Part shown: piece after piece, positions 6,654 to 6,931 of the stretch
How the letters are laid out: each line of letters starts with the position of its first letter
How positions within the stretch are numbered: the first letter of the stretch is position 1
Origin: Acidobacteriota bacterium
GTDB lineage: Bacteria; Acidobacteriota; Vicinamibacteria; Vicinamibacterales; CAVVIG01
Reading direction: 5' to 3'
NCBI GenBank assembly: GCA_003222555.1
Contig: QHWL01000390.1
Location: 1 to 6,931 of the forward strand
Length of the DNA: 6,931 bases
Made by a program: the position numbers and the translations under genes
The notes under the pieces: model-generated
The model's input: only the letters and a program-made list of their open reading frames with translations
Told to the model about the DNA's origin: nothing
Database searches by the model: none

Positions 6654-6931
6654 TTGAACAGACTTTCGTTCTTCATTGCCGAAGCGGCCGTGAGGGTGAT
6701 CTGGCCATAGGGGGGAAAAAACGGCCGGAGCAAAGGATTCATGAATTTCCACGAGTGGCCGACTTCGACCTTCCCGATGTCGCCCGGCCCGCCACTCCCG
6801 CTGGTCCAGGGGCAGGTGGCCCCGGTCGGCGTGCAGTGCGTGAACGTAATGTCACTGTCGGTGATTGTGAGATTCGGTGTCGCCTGCCTCATAATCGTCT
6901 TGATGGAGTCCTCCCGGGAAAGTTTGCTGCC
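6650..6931 (-). CDS. TadE/TadG-like pseudopilin, C-terminal part (start beyond the right edge)
   Basis: The frame is open from the right edge to the TGA at 6652-6650 and gives 93 residues. An ATG at 6890-6892 lies in frame but is internal: the residues before it (GSKLSREDSIKTI) continue the same kind of sequence. The visible part has two Cys spaced six apart (HCTPTGATC), GKVEVGHSWKF, and ends in PYGQITLTAASAMKNE. This last pattern (a beta-rich tail followed by 'tltasaamrnE') is typical of the C-termini of TadE-like proteins, in which a final transmembrane anchor is absent. The expected N-terminal membrane helix is not in the window. Its position just before, and overlapping, a clear TadE-like gene supports the call. 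Confidence 0.72.
   Translation of the reverse strand, partial: GSKLSREDSIKTIMRQATPNLTITDSDITFTHCTPTGATCPWTSGSGGPGDIGKVEVGHSWKFMNPLLRPFFPPYGQITLTAASAMKNESLFK

Noticed and set aside
6654..6752. Extended start for the TadE-like gene at 6752
   Set aside because: The extra 33 residues overlap the previous gene, are not hydrophobic, and move the TadE signature away from its usual place near the N-terminus; ATG 6653 with an ATGA overlap is better.

Overview
The window looks like chromosomal DNA of a GC-rich, free-living bacterium. The best guess is the phylum Acidobacteriota, class Vicinamibacteria. This rests on two interspersed repeats that I recall as abundant in such genomes: a palindrome that reads 'VSGFSRT' or 'GPAKAGH' when translated, and a CGCAGAG-type inverted repeat. 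It also rests on the gene content. None of this is proof of taxonomy. All real genes lie on the minus strand, so the window reads from right to left.

Right part (about 4541-6931): the end of a tight-adherence (Tad) type secretion or pilus gene cluster. It holds the C-terminal part of one TadE-like pseudopilin (cut by the right edge), then a complete TadE-like pseudopilin that overlaps it by ATGA, then a TadG-like protein with a von Willebrand factor A (VWA) domain. The tadG-like gene is broken. A 7-base unit stands twice in tandem at 5859-5872 and shifts the frame exactly between the N-terminal membrane anchor and the rest of the protein. Removing one copy restores the expected family sequence.

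Middle (about 4241-4540): 300 bases with no credible gene. It contains an imperfect inverted repeat with 32-base arms and marks a step in base composition, from about 53-57% GC on the tad side to about 70% on the left.

Left part (1-4240): a two-gene operon that is probably antiviral. The first gene is an SNF2/RapA-like superfamily 2 helicase of about 842 residues. Three bases after its stop, in the same reading frame, begins a large N6-adenine DNA methyltransferase of the gamma (Eco57I/type IIG-like) kind. It is cut by the left edge just after its SAM-binding motif. This pairing recalls the start of class 1 DISARM (drmD plus drmMI), but the diagnostic genes (drmA, drmB, drmC) would lie outside the window, so it could equally be a separate helicase-methylase system. 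The helicase N-terminus carries the VSGFSRT-type palindrome, and the methylase N-terminal region carries a duplicated GC-rich repeat. Both suggest that small interspersed repeats have been absorbed into reading frames.
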